Of a stretch of 64,000 bases of DNA, positions 42,547 to 52,353 are shown piece by piece. The position numbers and the translations under genes were made by a program. The stretch comes from Natronolimnobius baerhuensis (GTDB lineage Archaea; Halobacteriota; Halobacteria; Halobacteriales; Natrialbaceae). How positions within the stretch are numbered: position 1 is the stretch's first letter; the number at the start of each line of letters is the position of its first letter. The notes beneath the pieces are model-generated. The model did not search any database. It saw only the letters and a list, made by a program, of their open reading frames with translations, and was not told the origin of the DNA. The stretch lies in contig NZ_MWPH01000003.1 in assembly GCF_002177135.1 (NCBI RefSeq), positions 372,001 through 436,000 of the forward strand. Direction: 5' to 3'.

Positions 42547-42662
42547 GGCTGGTGATAGCACGCCGGCGTGTAAAAACGCACGTCAGACAGCGTGGGCGGG
42601 GACGGACTGACAACCACCGATAATTATACCCCCGCAGTCGTATATTCGCCAGCGAATCGCGA

Positions 42663-43166
42663 ATGTTTGACGAAATTATGGAGAAGTTCGAGGGCTCGCC
42701 GAGTCAGCAGGCAGTGATTCGCCTGCTCTTAGAGCGGGGCTTCTCCGTCAACGACGACGGACGGGTCGTATCGGGCGGAATCGAGATTCCGAACACCGGA
42801 ATCGCACGCGAGATCGACGTCGACCGGCGGGTCGTCGACTCGACGACCGACGCGATTCTCGAGGATCCCGAGTTGCGTCGGATCTTCCAGAACATCTCGC
42901 AGGTGCCGAGTCTGATGGATCTGGCACCGGTGTTGGATCTGACGGTGCTGTCGATTGCGGTCGATGACGCCGAGCGCGAGGGAATCGTCTCGCAGGTGAC
43001 CGGCACGCTGGCGGACAACGGCATTTCGATCCGCCAGACAATCAGCGAGGACCCGGAGTTTACCGACGAACCGCGGCTGTATCTGGTCACTGATGAGAAT
43101 CTGTCGGGCACTGTTATCACTGATCTCCGGGCGCTCGAGTTCGTCCGTAAAATCGAGATTCAGTAG
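42663..43166 (+). CDS. ACT-domain amino-acid metabolism regulator
   Basis: The 167-residue protein has an N-terminal helical region with HTH character (QQAVIRLLLERGFSVND, REIDVDRRVVDSTTDAIL) and a C-terminal ACT-like domain (DLTVLSIAVDDAEREGIVSQVTG then LADNGISIRQTISED). This matches the archaeal group COG2150, ACT-containing regulators of amino acid metabolism. TATA-like GTATATTC lies about 20 nt upstream and AATTATACC about 40 nt upstream. The effector is unknown. Confidence 0.8.
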   Translation: MFDEIMEKFEGSPSQQAVIRLLLERGFSVNDDGRVVSGGIEIPNTGIAREIDVDRRVVDSTTDAILEDPELRRIFQNISQVPSLMDLAPVLDLTVLSIAVDDAEREGIVSQVTGTLADNGISIRQTISEDPEFTDEPRLYLVTDENLSGTVITDLRALEFVRKIEIQ

Positions 43167-43544
43167 TTAGGCCTCCTCGAGGACAGTCATGAGCGCGCTT
43201 GTGAGCTCTTCGAATCGGTCCATCGACATGCTGTCCGTCGTCACCCAGACGCCGTGGTCGCCCCGGATTACCCGAGAGAGATAGCCGTTTTCGAACATCC
43301 GGACCGTCGCTTCGTAGTCGCCGAGTTGGGTCTTTCTGTAGGCTGATTGCGAGTGAAATCCGCGACGTTCGTGTTCGGCAAACCCGACGAGGTCTGCGGT
43401 TTGCTCGAGGTCTGACCGAAGGTAGAGCTGTTCGACGTCGTTGTCAGTGAAGTAGGTGATACTGCGAAGTTCGTCGCCGACCGTGGTTCGACAGATCGAC
43501 TGCAGTTCGTCTGCGAGTTCGGGATCAATCGCATCGCCGTCCAT
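43167..43544 (-). CDS. Conserved haloarchaeal hypothetical protein
   Basis: The 125-residue acidic protein starts MDGDAIDPELADELQSICRT and contains DNDVEQLYLRSDLEQTADL and the C-terminal GDHGVWVTTDSMSMDRFEEL. There is no signal or membrane segment. The pattern, a short soluble alpha/beta protein, matches a common haloarchaeal family of unknown function. Its stop abuts the stop of the ACT regulator gene. The frame stays open upstream but through sequence antisense to the next gene. Confidence 0.65.
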   Translation of the reverse strand: MDGDAIDPELADELQSICRTTVGDELRSITYFTDNDVEQLYLRSDLEQTADLVGFAEHERRGFHSQSAYRKTQLGDYEATVRMFENGYLSRVIRGDHGVWVTTDSMSMDRFEELTSALMTVLEEA

Positions 43545-43670
43545 GATGTATGCTATCTCCTGGCGTGGTAATAACGTGTGGGGTCGCCTCGTCGACGACC
43601 GACGGTCTCTTTTCGCGGCCACGCGTAGGGAACTCATGGTCATCGCGCGGGCAGCAAGAGGTGTGCGACC

Positions 43671-44279
43671 GTGAGTCGGACGTTCGAGACGATTGCTGAG
43701 CCCGCCACCGCCGAGTTCGTCGTCCAGGGCTCGGAGTTTATCGGCCACGCCCGCCCCGTCGAGTCGGTCGAGGCCGCGGAAGCGTTCGTCGACCGGGTCA
43801 GCGAGGAGTACGCCGACGCGACTCACAACGTCCCCGCCTACCGCGTTCGGGCCGACCCCGACGGCGAGTTTCTGCGGGAATACTCGAGCGACGACGGCGA
43901 ACCGTCCGGATCGGCGGGGAAACCGGCGCTGAACGTCCTCACACAACAGAATATCGAGAACTGTGTGGTCGTCGTCACGCGCTACTACGGCGGCACGAAC
44001 CTCGGCGTCGGCGGCCTCGTTCGGGCGTACTCGCAGGCGGTCAAAGACGCGGTCGACGCGGCCGGCATCGTCGAAGAGCGTCCACACGAGCAGGTTCGGG
44101 CAACCGTGGCGTACGACGACTCCGGAACGGTTCGGGGCATTCTCGAGAGCGAGGGCTACGAGTTTGATGCCGCTTACGAGGCGGACGTGTCCTTCGATGT
44201 CCGCGTCCCGATTGCCGATGCTGCGGCGCTCCGAGATCGGCTTCGAAGTGCGACGAGCGGCCGTGTCGACCTCGAGTGA
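43671..44279 (+). CDS. YigZ / IMPACT-family protein
   Basis: The 202-residue protein has the family core EYSSDDGEPSGSAGKPALNVL followed by VVVVTRYYGGTNLGVGGLVRAY, and a second small C-terminal domain (residues about 130-202). Related proteins bind nucleic acid or act in translation control (IMPACT); some have been reported as proline dipeptidase-like. The start is the GTG at 43671. It ends 24 nt before the convergent gene. Confidence 0.88.
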   Translation: MSRTFETIAEPATAEFVVQGSEFIGHARPVESVEAAEAFVDRVSEEYADATHNVPAYRVRADPDGEFLREYSSDDGEPSGSAGKPALNVLTQQNIENCVVVVTRYYGGTNLGVGGLVRAYSQAVKDAVDAAGIVEERPHEQVRATVAYDDSGTVRGILESEGYEFDAAYEADVSFDVRVPIADAAALRDRLRSATSGRVDLE

Positions 44280-44303
44280 CGACTCGCGGCACGACTCGTC
44301 ACG

Positions 44304-45173
44304 CTACACCACGCGCACGTCTCGAGAGAGTTGTCCCTCGATCACCGAGAGCACGTCTTTGGGGTCCTCGAGGGTACCCTGATCGAATCGCACGTCGAAG
44401 AAGCCACGCTCGAGGACGAGTTCGCCATCGCGCAGGCGGACGTGATCGACGTCGTCCCACGAGACGAGGGTGGCGCTGTAGGGCCGCTGTTTGACGAGCC
44501 CTGCCTCGTAGATTCGGATTTCGGGGTCGACGCCCGTGTCGCCGAGGCGAAATCGGCCCTCGATGAGGCCGCTTGTCGCCCAGAGTAGCCCAAGACCAGC
44601 CCAGATGAACGCGGAGAACCAGTCGCCGACGTACGCGTTCATCGCAGCCACCAGTGGCCACAGACCGAGCAGCAGCCAGTCGAGTGCCGGCGAGCGTGGC
44701 GGCTGCCAGCGGGCAGTTGCGAGCGCCTTGCTGCTTACAGTTGCCGCGACAGCGCGGGTCCGGGCTACGCTCGAGAGCCACTGGCCGGCGAGGACGATCC
44801 CAAATGCGGATGCAATCGCGGCGAGTCCGGTCTGACTCCCAACGGAGCCGAAAATCGCAGCGAACGTAATGGCCACAAACGGTGCTGCGAGTCCGACGAC
44901 CGCGCCGCGGCGGTATCGCGTGCGACCGATGTGGATCGGCAGTGTGGGGACTCGACTCGAGGCAACGCCACCGGCGGCGGCTCCGGCTACGAACCCGGCG
45001 AGTGTCGCACCGAGAAGAACGAGTGCGGAGGTGTTCGCCGCGACGGCTGCTGTCAGCGCGAGTGCTGCGACAACCACGCCTACGTAGCCAGCGACGGCGC
45101 GGTGAACCGTCGTATCCGACAGATCGGTGGCGTCGGCTGCGTGGGGACCCGCTCCGGACGCACTGGAGGACAT
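44304..45173 (-). CDS. Membrane protein with C-terminal PH-like domain
   Basis: The 289-residue protein has about six helices (AGYVGVVVAALALTAAVA, GLAAPFVAITFAAIFG, WLLLGLWPLVAAMNAYVGDW and others). A soluble C-terminal part follows, with a PH/bPH-like strand pattern (IRIYEAGLVKQRPYSATLVSWDDVDHVRL then GELVLERGFFDVRFD). The family is unknown to me. A second protein of similar plan is encoded at 61422. Confidence 0.65.
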   Translation of the reverse strand: MSSSASGAGPHAADATDLSDTTVHRAVAGYVGVVVAALALTAAVAANTSALVLLGATLAGFVAGAAAGGVASSRVPTLPIHIGRTRYRRGAVVGLAAPFVAITFAAIFGSVGSQTGLAAIASAFGIVLAGQWLSSVARTRAVAATVSSKALATARWQPPRSPALDWLLLGLWPLVAAMNAYVGDWFSAFIWAGLGLLWATSGLIEGRFRLGDTGVDPEIRIYEAGLVKQRPYSATLVSWDDVDHVRLRDGELVLERGFFDVRFDQGTLEDPKDVLSVIEGQLSRDVRVV

Positions 45174-45221
45174 ACGGGTTGATTCGATTTCCGCTGTAAA
45201 AATTGTATTGCTGTTGAAGGG

Positions 45222-48023
45222 TTACCCCTCGCTCGTTGCTGGCGTCGTGAACTCGGCGTCGGTCTCGAGTGCGCGCTCGCGGTTGCGCTGGGTGAGTCCG
45301 ACGAGCATGACGAGGCCGACAGCCCGCAATCCGGCGGTCACCGAGAAGATCGTCAGCATGGACGGGATTCCGAACAGGCCGAGGATCGCCTCCGTGATGA
45401 GCAGCGGGATTTCGGGGACCATCAGGAAGATCGAGGACAGCGTATAGAGGATTCGCTCGAGGCTCGTTACCTTCGCGTACTGGTAGCCGATGATGGTCGC
45501 GCCGAGTGCGTAGACGCCGAGGAACATGCCGGCGACGGGGATCACGACCTCGGGGACGAAGAAGCCGAGTTCGGCGACGTCTGCCCAGCCGATGATCCAC
45601 CAGTCGTCGCCGGACACTCGAATAAGGAGGATGCCTGGCGAGAAGACGAACGCGAACGGAACGAGGACCTTGTTCAGCGAGAGCATGAACGCGATGATCG
45701 CGGTTTGCATCTCGTCAGCTTTGGCGACGCCGGCACCGGCGAACGCGGCGACGGCGACCGGCGGCGTTACGTCCGCCATCAGCCCGAAGTAGAGCACGAA
45801 GAGGTGACCCGCGAGAATTACGATCCCGGCGTCTTCGATTGGCCCGCCGAGCATCGCGATCAGGATGATGTACATCGCGGTCGTCGGCATCCCCATCCCG
45901 AAGATGATCGACGAAATACCCATCAGAACCAGCAACAAGAGCATCGAGTCGCCGCTGACCGCGCCGATGAGCGCCGCCAGGTTCGGCCCGAGCCCGGAGA
46001 CGCTAATCACGCCGGGAACGACGCCCGCGGCGGCGACGGCGACGACGACCGTCGTCGCGGTTCGTGCACCCGAATCCATCGACGTCAGGACGAACGTCCC
46101 GAAGCGGTACGCCGAGTTCCCCGCGAGCGTCGGCCGGCCGAGTTTCGAGGCAGTGTGTTCGGCCGTGTCGTCGACCTCGTCGTCGAGTTCCAACAGTGGC
46201 GACGCAGCGCGCGGCCGAGCCAGAATAAACGCGAGACTGACGAGGATCGCAATCGTCCCGAGATCGGACGCTGCAGCGAACGCGGCGTCCTCGAGCGGGT
46301 AGGGCGTGCCAGCGGCCTCGAGTCCGGCAGCGACCTGAATCGCATGGACGAGGCCGCCACCGGTGGTTGCGAACGCGCCAGCCTGTGCGAGGGTGAGGCC
46401 GGCAATCGTCGCGAACAGCGGAATTCTCGTCTGTCTGTCGTAGGCGGTGACGACTGCTATCAGGGCGATGACTGCCACGATGGTGAACCAGCCAGCCCGG
46501 TTGACCGAGAACCGGGCGATCACGAGGAAGTACAGCAAGAGGACGATTGGTATCAGGTAGAACCAGCCCTCACGGATGCTCGAGCGCATATCGGGGAGTT
46601 CGCTCCGCGGCAGTCCACCAATTCCGCCGCGGACGGCCTCGAAGTGGACCATCACCCACATGCCGAAGAAGAAGGCGATGGCCGGGAGCGTCGCGGCGAT
46701 GATCACGTCGGCGTACGGCGTGCCCGTAAACTCCATGATCAAGAACGCGGCGGCCCCCATCACCGGCGGGAGCATCTGCCCGCCAGAGGACGAGGAGGAT
46801 TCGACCGCGCCGGAGAACTCCGGCGAGTAGCCCGAGCGCTTCATTAAGGGGATCGTAAACGCGCCCGTCGTGACCGTGTTCGCGATTGAAGAGCCCGAGA
46901 GCATCCCCATGAACCCGCTCGAGACGGTGCTGGCTTTCGCGGGGCCGCCCTTTCGCGTCCCGGTCAGCGAGTAGGCCAGATCGATGAACCACTTGCCAGC
47001 GCCGCTCATCTCGAGGAACGCGCCAAAGAGGATGAAGATGTAGATAAAGCGGACGCTGACGGTGACGGGCGTACTCATCACGCCCGCTTCGACGGTGTAC
47101 CAGAGGTTGTAGACGATGTTGCCCCACGATTCGGGCTGGATCGAGAGCGCGCCGATAACGGAGTCTCGCGGGATGAGATAACCCCAGTGAGCATAGACGA
47201 TGAACGAGGCGACGAGCGCCATGAGAAACGGCCCGAGCGTCCGTCTGGTCGCCTCGAGCACGAGCAGCAATCCGAGGACGCCCATCAGGAAGGCATAGGA
47301 GGTTTCATCGAGTGGGATCCCGACTGTTGCGAGCGCCATGACGACCGGCTCGGTCCACGGGTAGACCTCCTGTATCGGTCGCGCCGCGTGGATGCCGAAG
47401 ATCGGGATTTCGCGGATTTCGTCGAACTCGGTCATCGTGTAGTAGACCGGCAACAGTGCGAGGAACAGACAGCCGATGTCGATGGGCGTGATCCGGCTGA
47501 GCGACGGATCGATAGCCGCCCACCGGACGCCTGCGCGCACTCGCGCTGTTGCCCGCGTTATGGGATGTGTCGCTCCGAAGCGTCGTTCGACGGCGGGTTC
47601 GACCGCACCCAGCCGTCGCGCAACGAACCCAGTGCCCCGACTGGCCGGAAACAGCAAGAACGCAAGGACTAGCGCGAATGTCACGTGGAGTGCGTTTACC
47701 TGTAACTGCTGGAGCGAAATCGTCGTACTCTCGAGGCTCGCCTGGAGCGGCCACAGCGAGACATCCGAAATCGGCACCCAGAAGACGTAGCTCCGGGCGG
47801 CGATCCACATCTGGAACGCCGAGAACGTGATCCCGAGGAGGGCGACGATTACCGCCGCCGGCCCGCGGGGACTGCGCGTCCGCTCGACTTCCTGCAGGAT
47901 CTCCTTTTGCTCTTCCTCGGAGAGTTCTTCGCTCGAGTGAATCGCCGTCTCTGCATCCGAGGTCGGTCCCGAGTCGCCACGTTCGTCTGTCTCGTCGTCC
48001 GTATCGCGCGTCTCGTCACTCAT
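45222..48023 (-). CDS. TRAP transporter fused permease (DctQ-DctM type, TAXI system)
   Basis: The 933-residue protein fuses the small 4-helix and large 12-helix subunits of a TRAP carrier, as is usual for TAXI-type TRAP systems. Many Gly-rich membrane segments carry TRAP-M patterns: GFMGMLSGSSIANTVTTGAF, SSSSGGQMLPPVMGAAAFLI and GMGMPTTAMYII. The N-terminus is acidic and cytosolic. It is the third gene of an operon, overlapping DUF1850 by four bases (ATGA). With the solute binding protein at 48572 it should import an organic acid using the sodium gradient. Confidence 0.9.
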   Translation of the reverse strand: MSDETRDTDDETDERGDSGPTSDAETAIHSSEELSEEEQKEILQEVERTRSPRGPAAVIVALLGITFSAFQMWIAARSYVFWVPISDVSLWPLQASLESTTISLQQLQVNALHVTFALVLAFLLFPASRGTGFVARRLGAVEPAVERRFGATHPITRATARVRAGVRWAAIDPSLSRITPIDIGCLFLALLPVYYTMTEFDEIREIPIFGIHAARPIQEVYPWTEPVVMALATVGIPLDETSYAFLMGVLGLLLVLEATRRTLGPFLMALVASFIVYAHWGYLIPRDSVIGALSIQPESWGNIVYNLWYTVEAGVMSTPVTVSVRFIYIFILFGAFLEMSGAGKWFIDLAYSLTGTRKGGPAKASTVSSGFMGMLSGSSIANTVTTGAFTIPLMKRSGYSPEFSGAVESSSSSGGQMLPPVMGAAAFLIMEFTGTPYADVIIAATLPAIAFFFGMWVMVHFEAVRGGIGGLPRSELPDMRSSIREGWFYLIPIVLLLYFLVIARFSVNRAGWFTIVAVIALIAVVTAYDRQTRIPLFATIAGLTLAQAGAFATTGGGLVHAIQVAAGLEAAGTPYPLEDAAFAAASDLGTIAILVSLAFILARPRAASPLLELDDEVDDTAEHTASKLGRPTLAGNSAYRFGTFVLTSMDSGARTATTVVVAVAAAGVVPGVISVSGLGPNLAALIGAVSGDSMLLLLVLMGISSIIFGMGMPTTAMYIILIAMLGGPIEDAGIVILAGHLFVLYFGLMADVTPPVAVAAFAGAGVAKADEMQTAIIAFMLSLNKVLVPFAFVFSPGILLIRVSGDDWWIIGWADVAELGFFVPEVVIPVAGMFLGVYALGATIIGYQYAKVTSLERILYTLSSIFLMVPEIPLLITEAILGLFGIPSMLTIFSVTAGLRAVGLVMLVGLTQRNRERALETDAEFTTPATSEG

Positions 48024-48538
48024 CGTGTATCATGGGTCCACTTCAGGTGCTCGAGGCCAGTTTTGCTGTTCGAGGCCGCAGTGTCTGTGACCGAGAGGAC
48101 GACGGGGCCGTCGCTGCGCTCGACTAGATCGTATCGGTCGTCGCCGACGACGAGTTCGTGCCCGGCGATCTCCCCTGGGACGACGCCGAGGTCCTCGTAG
48201 CGTTCGTCCGAGGAGACGACGTAGCCCTCGTCGGTCTGCTCGATTGCTTCGTCCGAGGGCAGCCCAGCGCCGTGCGAGCGAAATACCATCCGATCCATTT
48301 GCAGCGTCGTCTCTTCGATGACGTAGACGTCCTCGATTGGCGTCTTCTCGACGCTGTGTGTGTACGCCAGTGTGACCTCGTCGCCGTCTTCGACCGGAAT
48401 CTCGAGGAGGTTCTCGCCGGTCTCCGCGTCGGAGACGACGAGTGTCTGCCCGGCGGCTGTCGGCGCAACGACGGCTGCTGTGGCTCCGACGACCGCGAGT
48501 ATGGCGATGGCGAGTCCCCAGCGTGTCAGTCGATCCAC
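48020..48538 (-). CDS. DUF1850 protein, TRAP-associated
   Basis: The 172-residue protein has an N-terminal helix (WGLAIAILAVVGATAAVVA) and an external domain with the DUF1850 pattern: VTLAYTHSVEKTPIEDVYVI, then QMDRMVFRSHGAGLPSD. Members of this family sit beside TAXI-TRAP permease genes. The start is a GTG at 48538. It lies between the binding protein gene (34 nt upstream) and the permease gene (4-nt overlap), which supports a shared transport role of unknown detail. Confidence 0.85.
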   Translation of the reverse strand: MDRLTRWGLAIAILAVVGATAAVVAPTAAGQTLVVSDAETGENLLEIPVEDGDEVTLAYTHSVEKTPIEDVYVIEETTLQMDRMVFRSHGAGLPSDEAIEQTDEGYVVSSDERYEDLGVVPGEIAGHELVVGDDRYDLVERSDGPVVLSVTDTAASNSKTGLEHLKWTHDTR

Positions 48539-48571
48539 TGTGAATCCGGTCGTGTGAGTGCGTTCGGAGCG

Positions 48572-49657
48572 CTACTCGTCGAAGTAGGCCTGTGCACCCG
48601 GATGGAGGTCGATTGGCATCCCGTCCTGTGCCGAGTCGACGTCGATGAAGTCCTCTTTCTGGGTGACGTCGTCGGTGTTATCGAAGATCGCAGCGGTGAC
48701 CTCCTCGACGATGTCCTCGTCGACGCCCTCGTGGGTCGCGATCATTGCCTGGACCGACACCGTCTCGACGTCGTCGTCGACGCCGTCGTATGTGCCGCCC
48801 GGAATCGTATCTTCGGCGAACCACTCGGCGTCGTCCATCACGTCGCCGCGCAGGTCCTCCGAGACCTCGACGAGCGCGATGTCTTCGGTCGTCGCCAACT
48901 CCTCGACGGAGCCAACCGGCCAGCCGCCGACGACGAACGCAGCGTCGACGTCACCGTCGCGAATCTGATCCGCTGCCGTGTCGAAGTCCGCATTTTGCTC
49001 GTCGAAGTCGTCCTCAGAGATCCCCGCCGTCTCGAGGATCTGCAAGGCGTTGACCTGCGTCCCGCTGCCGAGATCTCCGGTGTTGACCGTCTCTCCCTCG
49101 AGATCCTCGACCGTCTCGATACCCGAGTCCTCCTGAGTGATGATGTGGATCGTTTCGGGGTATAACGTCGCGACGCCGCGGATATTCTCCATTTCGTTGC
49201 CCTCGAACTCCTCGAGGCCGGTGCCGTTGTACGCGAAGTACGCGATGTCGTTCTGGATCAGCGCGAACTCGGCTTCCTCGCGATGGAGGCTGCCGACGTT
49301 CTCGACGCTGGCCCCGGTCGACTGGACCTGCAGCCCGTGGGGCGTGTGCTCCTCGACGATACTCTTGAAGTCACCCGACAGCGGGTAGTACGTGCCACCG
49401 GTGCCGCCGGCGTGCCAGGAGAGGACTTCCCCGCCTTCGTCAGGCTCGGCTTCCTCGAGGTCCTCTTCCTCTTCTTCCTCCTCGTCACCGTTGTCGTCGG
49501 GGTCGTCTTCGGCCGCGTCGTCGTCGCCGTTTCCATTGCCGTTTCCGTTGCCGTTCCCATCGTCCTCGGCGTCGTCACCAATACAACCAGCCAGGCTGGC
49601 GAACCCAACAGTCCCACCGACTGCGATGAATCGTCGTCTGTCAATCTGTCGCACCAT
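48572..49657 (-). CDS. TAXI-family TRAP solute-binding lipoprotein
   Basis: The 361-residue protein has a Tat motif (DRRRFIA) and a lipobox (SLAGC), then a highly acidic Gly/Asn/Asp linker to about residue 75. The TAXI binding domain follows, with GTYYPLSGDFKSIVE, QSTGASVENV, EFALIQNDIAYFAYNG and GDLGSGTQVNALQILE. It captures an organic acid such as a dicarboxylate or glutamate-type ligand outside the membrane and delivers it to the permease at 45222. First gene of the operon; an AT-rich upstream region lies at about 49680-49745. Confidence 0.92.
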   Translation of the reverse strand: MVRQIDRRRFIAVGGTVGFASLAGCIGDDAEDDGNGNGNGNGNGDDDAAEDDPDDNGDEEEEEEEDLEEAEPDEGGEVLSWHAGGTGGTYYPLSGDFKSIVEEHTPHGLQVQSTGASVENVGSLHREEAEFALIQNDIAYFAYNGTGLEEFEGNEMENIRGVATLYPETIHIITQEDSGIETVEDLEGETVNTGDLGSGTQVNALQILETAGISEDDFDEQNADFDTAADQIRDGDVDAAFVVGGWPVGSVEELATTEDIALVEVSEDLRGDVMDDAEWFAEDTIPGGTYDGVDDDVETVSVQAMIATHEGVDEDIVEEVTAAIFDNTDDVTQKEDFIDVDSAQDGMPIDLHPGAQAYFDE

Positions 49658-49915
49658 GACGCACTATCACGAAGATTGTCGTCATAGTTACTCATATCAT
49701 TGCTGTTGTTGGAAATATTTTGGTGACAATTACACAAACCTATCATAACCAACGATCTGCGTTGAATGTTATACGGCCGGCTTACGAGTCAACGCGCCAA
49801 CACGGTGTTGGACTCCGCTATCTCCCTGAAGGCGGGCTGTTCGGGCAGCCAAACCCAGCCGATGCCGGTAGTAGGCCACCCGAACGTCTTTCTCGCCGCC
49901 CTCGGTACTGGTGAT

Positions 49916-52015
49916 ATGAACGGTATTGCTGCAGCCGACTATCACGAGCTGGTCCATGCCGAAGCGCCGCAGTTGTCTCCGTCCGGCGAGCGCGTCGCGT
50001 TCGTCCGGCGCGGACCCGACGACGGCGAGTCGTATACAGCGACAATTGATGTCGTCCCCGTCGGCGGCGACGAGCCGCGCCAGTTCACTGTAAGCGACGG
50101 CGTCGACAGTTCGCCCCGCTGGAGCCCCGACGGCTCATACCTGGCCTTTGCCAGCACCCGCGGCGAGGGCGACCGCCAGCAGCTTTGGGTGCTCCCCACC
50201 GACGGCGGCGAAGCCCAGCGCGTGACGAGCGTCGTCGGTGGTATCGGCGACCTCGAGTGGAGTCCGGACGGTTCCCGACTGCTCGTCACCCAGCAGGTCA
50301 CGGCCGCAGATCGCGAGTCCGAACGGGACCGCACAGTTGACCCGGACTACGAACCCGACGCACCCGATCCACGGGTGATCGACCGCTCGATCTACCGCGC
50401 TGGGACCGAGTACCTCGACGGGCGTCGAAGTCACGTCTACGCGCTGGACCTTGAGTCCGCACTCGAGGACGGAGCGGACAGCGGCGATGCGATCACCCGG
50501 CTCACCGACGGCGACCGCGATCACGTCGCGCCGACCTGGGGTGACGACGAGACGATCTACTACGCGCGCAAGCTCCCCGAAAACGGCGATCCGGACGACT
50601 CGCTTCGGTACGAACTGCTCGAGTACGACCTCGAGGAGGGGTCCGAACAGGCGTTTACGGAGACGACCGGCTGGCTCGGTCCCGGTGCGATTGATGCGAC
50701 CGAGGACGGCCGCGTCGCGTTCGCGTTCACGCCCGAAGAGAACGCGTCGATGCGCCAGACGGAGATTCGAGTCCACGACCGCACGGACGGGACGGAGGGA
50801 ACGCCAACTGCGCCGCTGGATCGAACGATTGGCCATCGCTGCGGGTTCGAGTGGGCACCGGGGGGTGACCAGCTCTACGTTACGACACCCGATTCGGGGG
50901 CGCGAACGCTCTGGTCGGTGCCCGGCGACGGGAGCACGGAGCCGACGGCGGTCTACCGCGACGGCACAATCGCAGGGTTTTCAGTCGGCACCGACGCCGT
51001 CGCGTTCGTCCAGAGCGAGTGGGACCATCCCGGCGACGTGTTCGTGACGACCCGCGCCGGCGCGGAAACGCATCGACTCACGCGGGTCAACGACGACTAC
51101 CTCGCGGATCGGGCGGTCCGCCAGCCCGAGGAAGTTCGATTCGAAAGCGATGACGGCACGGAGATCCAGGGCTGGGTGCTCACGCCGCCCGCGTTCGACG
51201 CCGACGCCTCGCCCGGTGAGACGTACCCGCTGGCGGTCGAAATCCACGGCGGCCCCCACGCCCACTGGACGACGTCGGGAACGATGTGGCACGAGTTCCA
51301 GTCGCTCGCAGCAGCGGGCTACGTCGTCTTCTGGTGTAACCCGCGGGGGTCGACGGGCTACGGCGAGGACTACGCCATGGCAATCGAGCGCGATTGGGGA
51401 GCTGTCACGCTCGAGGATGTCCTCGCCGGCGTCGATCACGTCTGCGAGCAAGAGTACGTCGACGACGAGGAGGTGTTCGTCACCGGCGGCAGCTTCGGCG
51501 GGTTCATGACCGCCTGGGCGGTGGGCAACACCGACCGCTTTACGGCCGCCGTCTCCCAGCGTGGCGTCTACGACCTCACGGGTTTCTACGGCTCGACGGA
51601 CGCGTTCACACTGATCGAAGGCGATTTCGGGACGACGCCGTGGGACGAACCCGAGTTCCTTTGGGAGCGCTCGCCTGTTTCCCATGTGCCCGAAGTCGAC
51701 ACGCCGACACTCGTGATGCACTCGGATCAGGACTACCGGACGCCCGCGAACACGGCCGAACTGTTCTACCTCGGCCTCAAGAAACACGGCGTCGACACCC
51801 GTATGGTCCGGTATCCTCGAGAGGGCCACGAACTCTCCCGCTCGGGCGAACCCGCCCACGTCGTCGACCGCCTCGAGCGAACCACCCGCTGGTTCGACGG
51901 CTACTCCGAGTACAGCGACGCCCCGCCGGCGCTCGAGCGCGGTCGTGGCGACGGCCTGTCGGCCGCTGAAACCGATGACGGCGATGAGAGCGACGGCAGC
52001 GACTCGAGCGAGTAG
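49916..52015 (+). CDS. S9-family prolyl oligopeptidase / acylaminoacyl peptidase
   Basis: The 699-residue enzyme has a beta-propeller N-terminal part with WD-like TolB repeats (LSPSGERVAF, RWSPDGSYLAFAS, EWSPDGSRLLVT) and a C-terminal alpha/beta hydrolase domain. The triad is complete: Ser in GGSFGGFMTAW (S526), Asp in HSDQDYRTPA and His in PREGHELSRS. Substrates are probably short or N-acylated peptides in the cytoplasm, since no signal is seen. The start at 49916 gives MNGIAAADYHELV; the open frame further upstream looks non-coding. The C-terminus is Asp/Ser-rich. Confidence 0.9.
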   Translation: MNGIAAADYHELVHAEAPQLSPSGERVAFVRRGPDDGESYTATIDVVPVGGDEPRQFTVSDGVDSSPRWSPDGSYLAFASTRGEGDRQQLWVLPTDGGEAQRVTSVVGGIGDLEWSPDGSRLLVTQQVTAADRESERDRTVDPDYEPDAPDPRVIDRSIYRAGTEYLDGRRSHVYALDLESALEDGADSGDAITRLTDGDRDHVAPTWGDDETIYYARKLPENGDPDDSLRYELLEYDLEEGSEQAFTETTGWLGPGAIDATEDGRVAFAFTPEENASMRQTEIRVHDRTDGTEGTPTAPLDRTIGHRCGFEWAPGGDQLYVTTPDSGARTLWSVPGDGSTEPTAVYRDGTIAGFSVGTDAVAFVQSEWDHPGDVFVTTRAGAETHRLTRVNDDYLADRAVRQPEEVRFESDDGTEIQGWVLTPPAFDADASPGETYPLAVEIHGGPHAHWTTSGTMWHEFQSLAAAGYVVFWCNPRGSTGYGEDYAMAIERDWGAVTLEDVLAGVDHVCEQEYVDDEEVFVTGGSFGGFMTAWAVGNTDRFTAAVSQRGVYDLTGFYGSTDAFTLIEGDFGTTPWDEPEFLWERSPVSHVPEVDTPTLVMHSDQDYRTPANTAELFYLGLKKHGVDTRMVRYPREGHELSRSGEPAHVVDRLERTTRWFDGYSEYSDAPPALERGRGDGLSAAETDDGDESDGSDSSE

Positions 52016-52092
52016 CTGTCCAGTTGCACGTCCCGCCGCGAGCCATCCAGTGACGGGGTAACGACTACGGTCTCGAGTCAGCTATATGTGGT

Positions 52093-52293
52093 ATGGACAA
52101 GAACGTCGGCGGCTACGACCGGCCGCTGCGATTCCTCCTCGGTGCGGCGTTACTCACGTACGGCTATCAGAATCGGGAGCGAACGATTGGGACGCTCGCG
52201 TTCGTCGCCGGCAGCGACATTTTCGCGACCGCTGTCATCCAGCGCTGTCCGCTGAACGCGCTCTTTGGGATCAACACCTGCGGCGAGACATAG
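52093..52293 (+). CDS. DUF2892-type small membrane protein
   Basis: The 66-residue product begins MDKNVGGYDRPLRFLLGAAL and ends with CPLNALFGINTCGET, the usual DUF2892 / YgaP-like inner membrane pattern, with two helices and the CP...C end. In other proteins this unit is fused to rhodanese domains. No partner is adjacent here; the function is unknown. Confidence 0.85.
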   Translation: MDKNVGGYDRPLRFLLGAALLTYGYQNRERTIGTLAFVAGSDIFATAVIQRCPLNALFGINTCGET

Positions 52294-52353
52294 GAGGAGA
52301 GAGTAGTGTGAGTTCTGTATTCAGGAGTGCAGTTGAAATTGAGTGAGGCAGTC

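Noticed and set aside
43545-44087. N-terminal extension of the hypothetical gene ending at 43167
   Set aside because: The extension is antisense to the YigZ-type gene, which has its own clear motifs; the start MDGDAIDPEL at 43544 is sufficient.
45705-46847. Plus-strand frame inside the TRAP permease
   Set aside because: Antisense shadow; its composition (Arg, Asp, Gly, His) has no domain and the permease frame has intact membrane segments.
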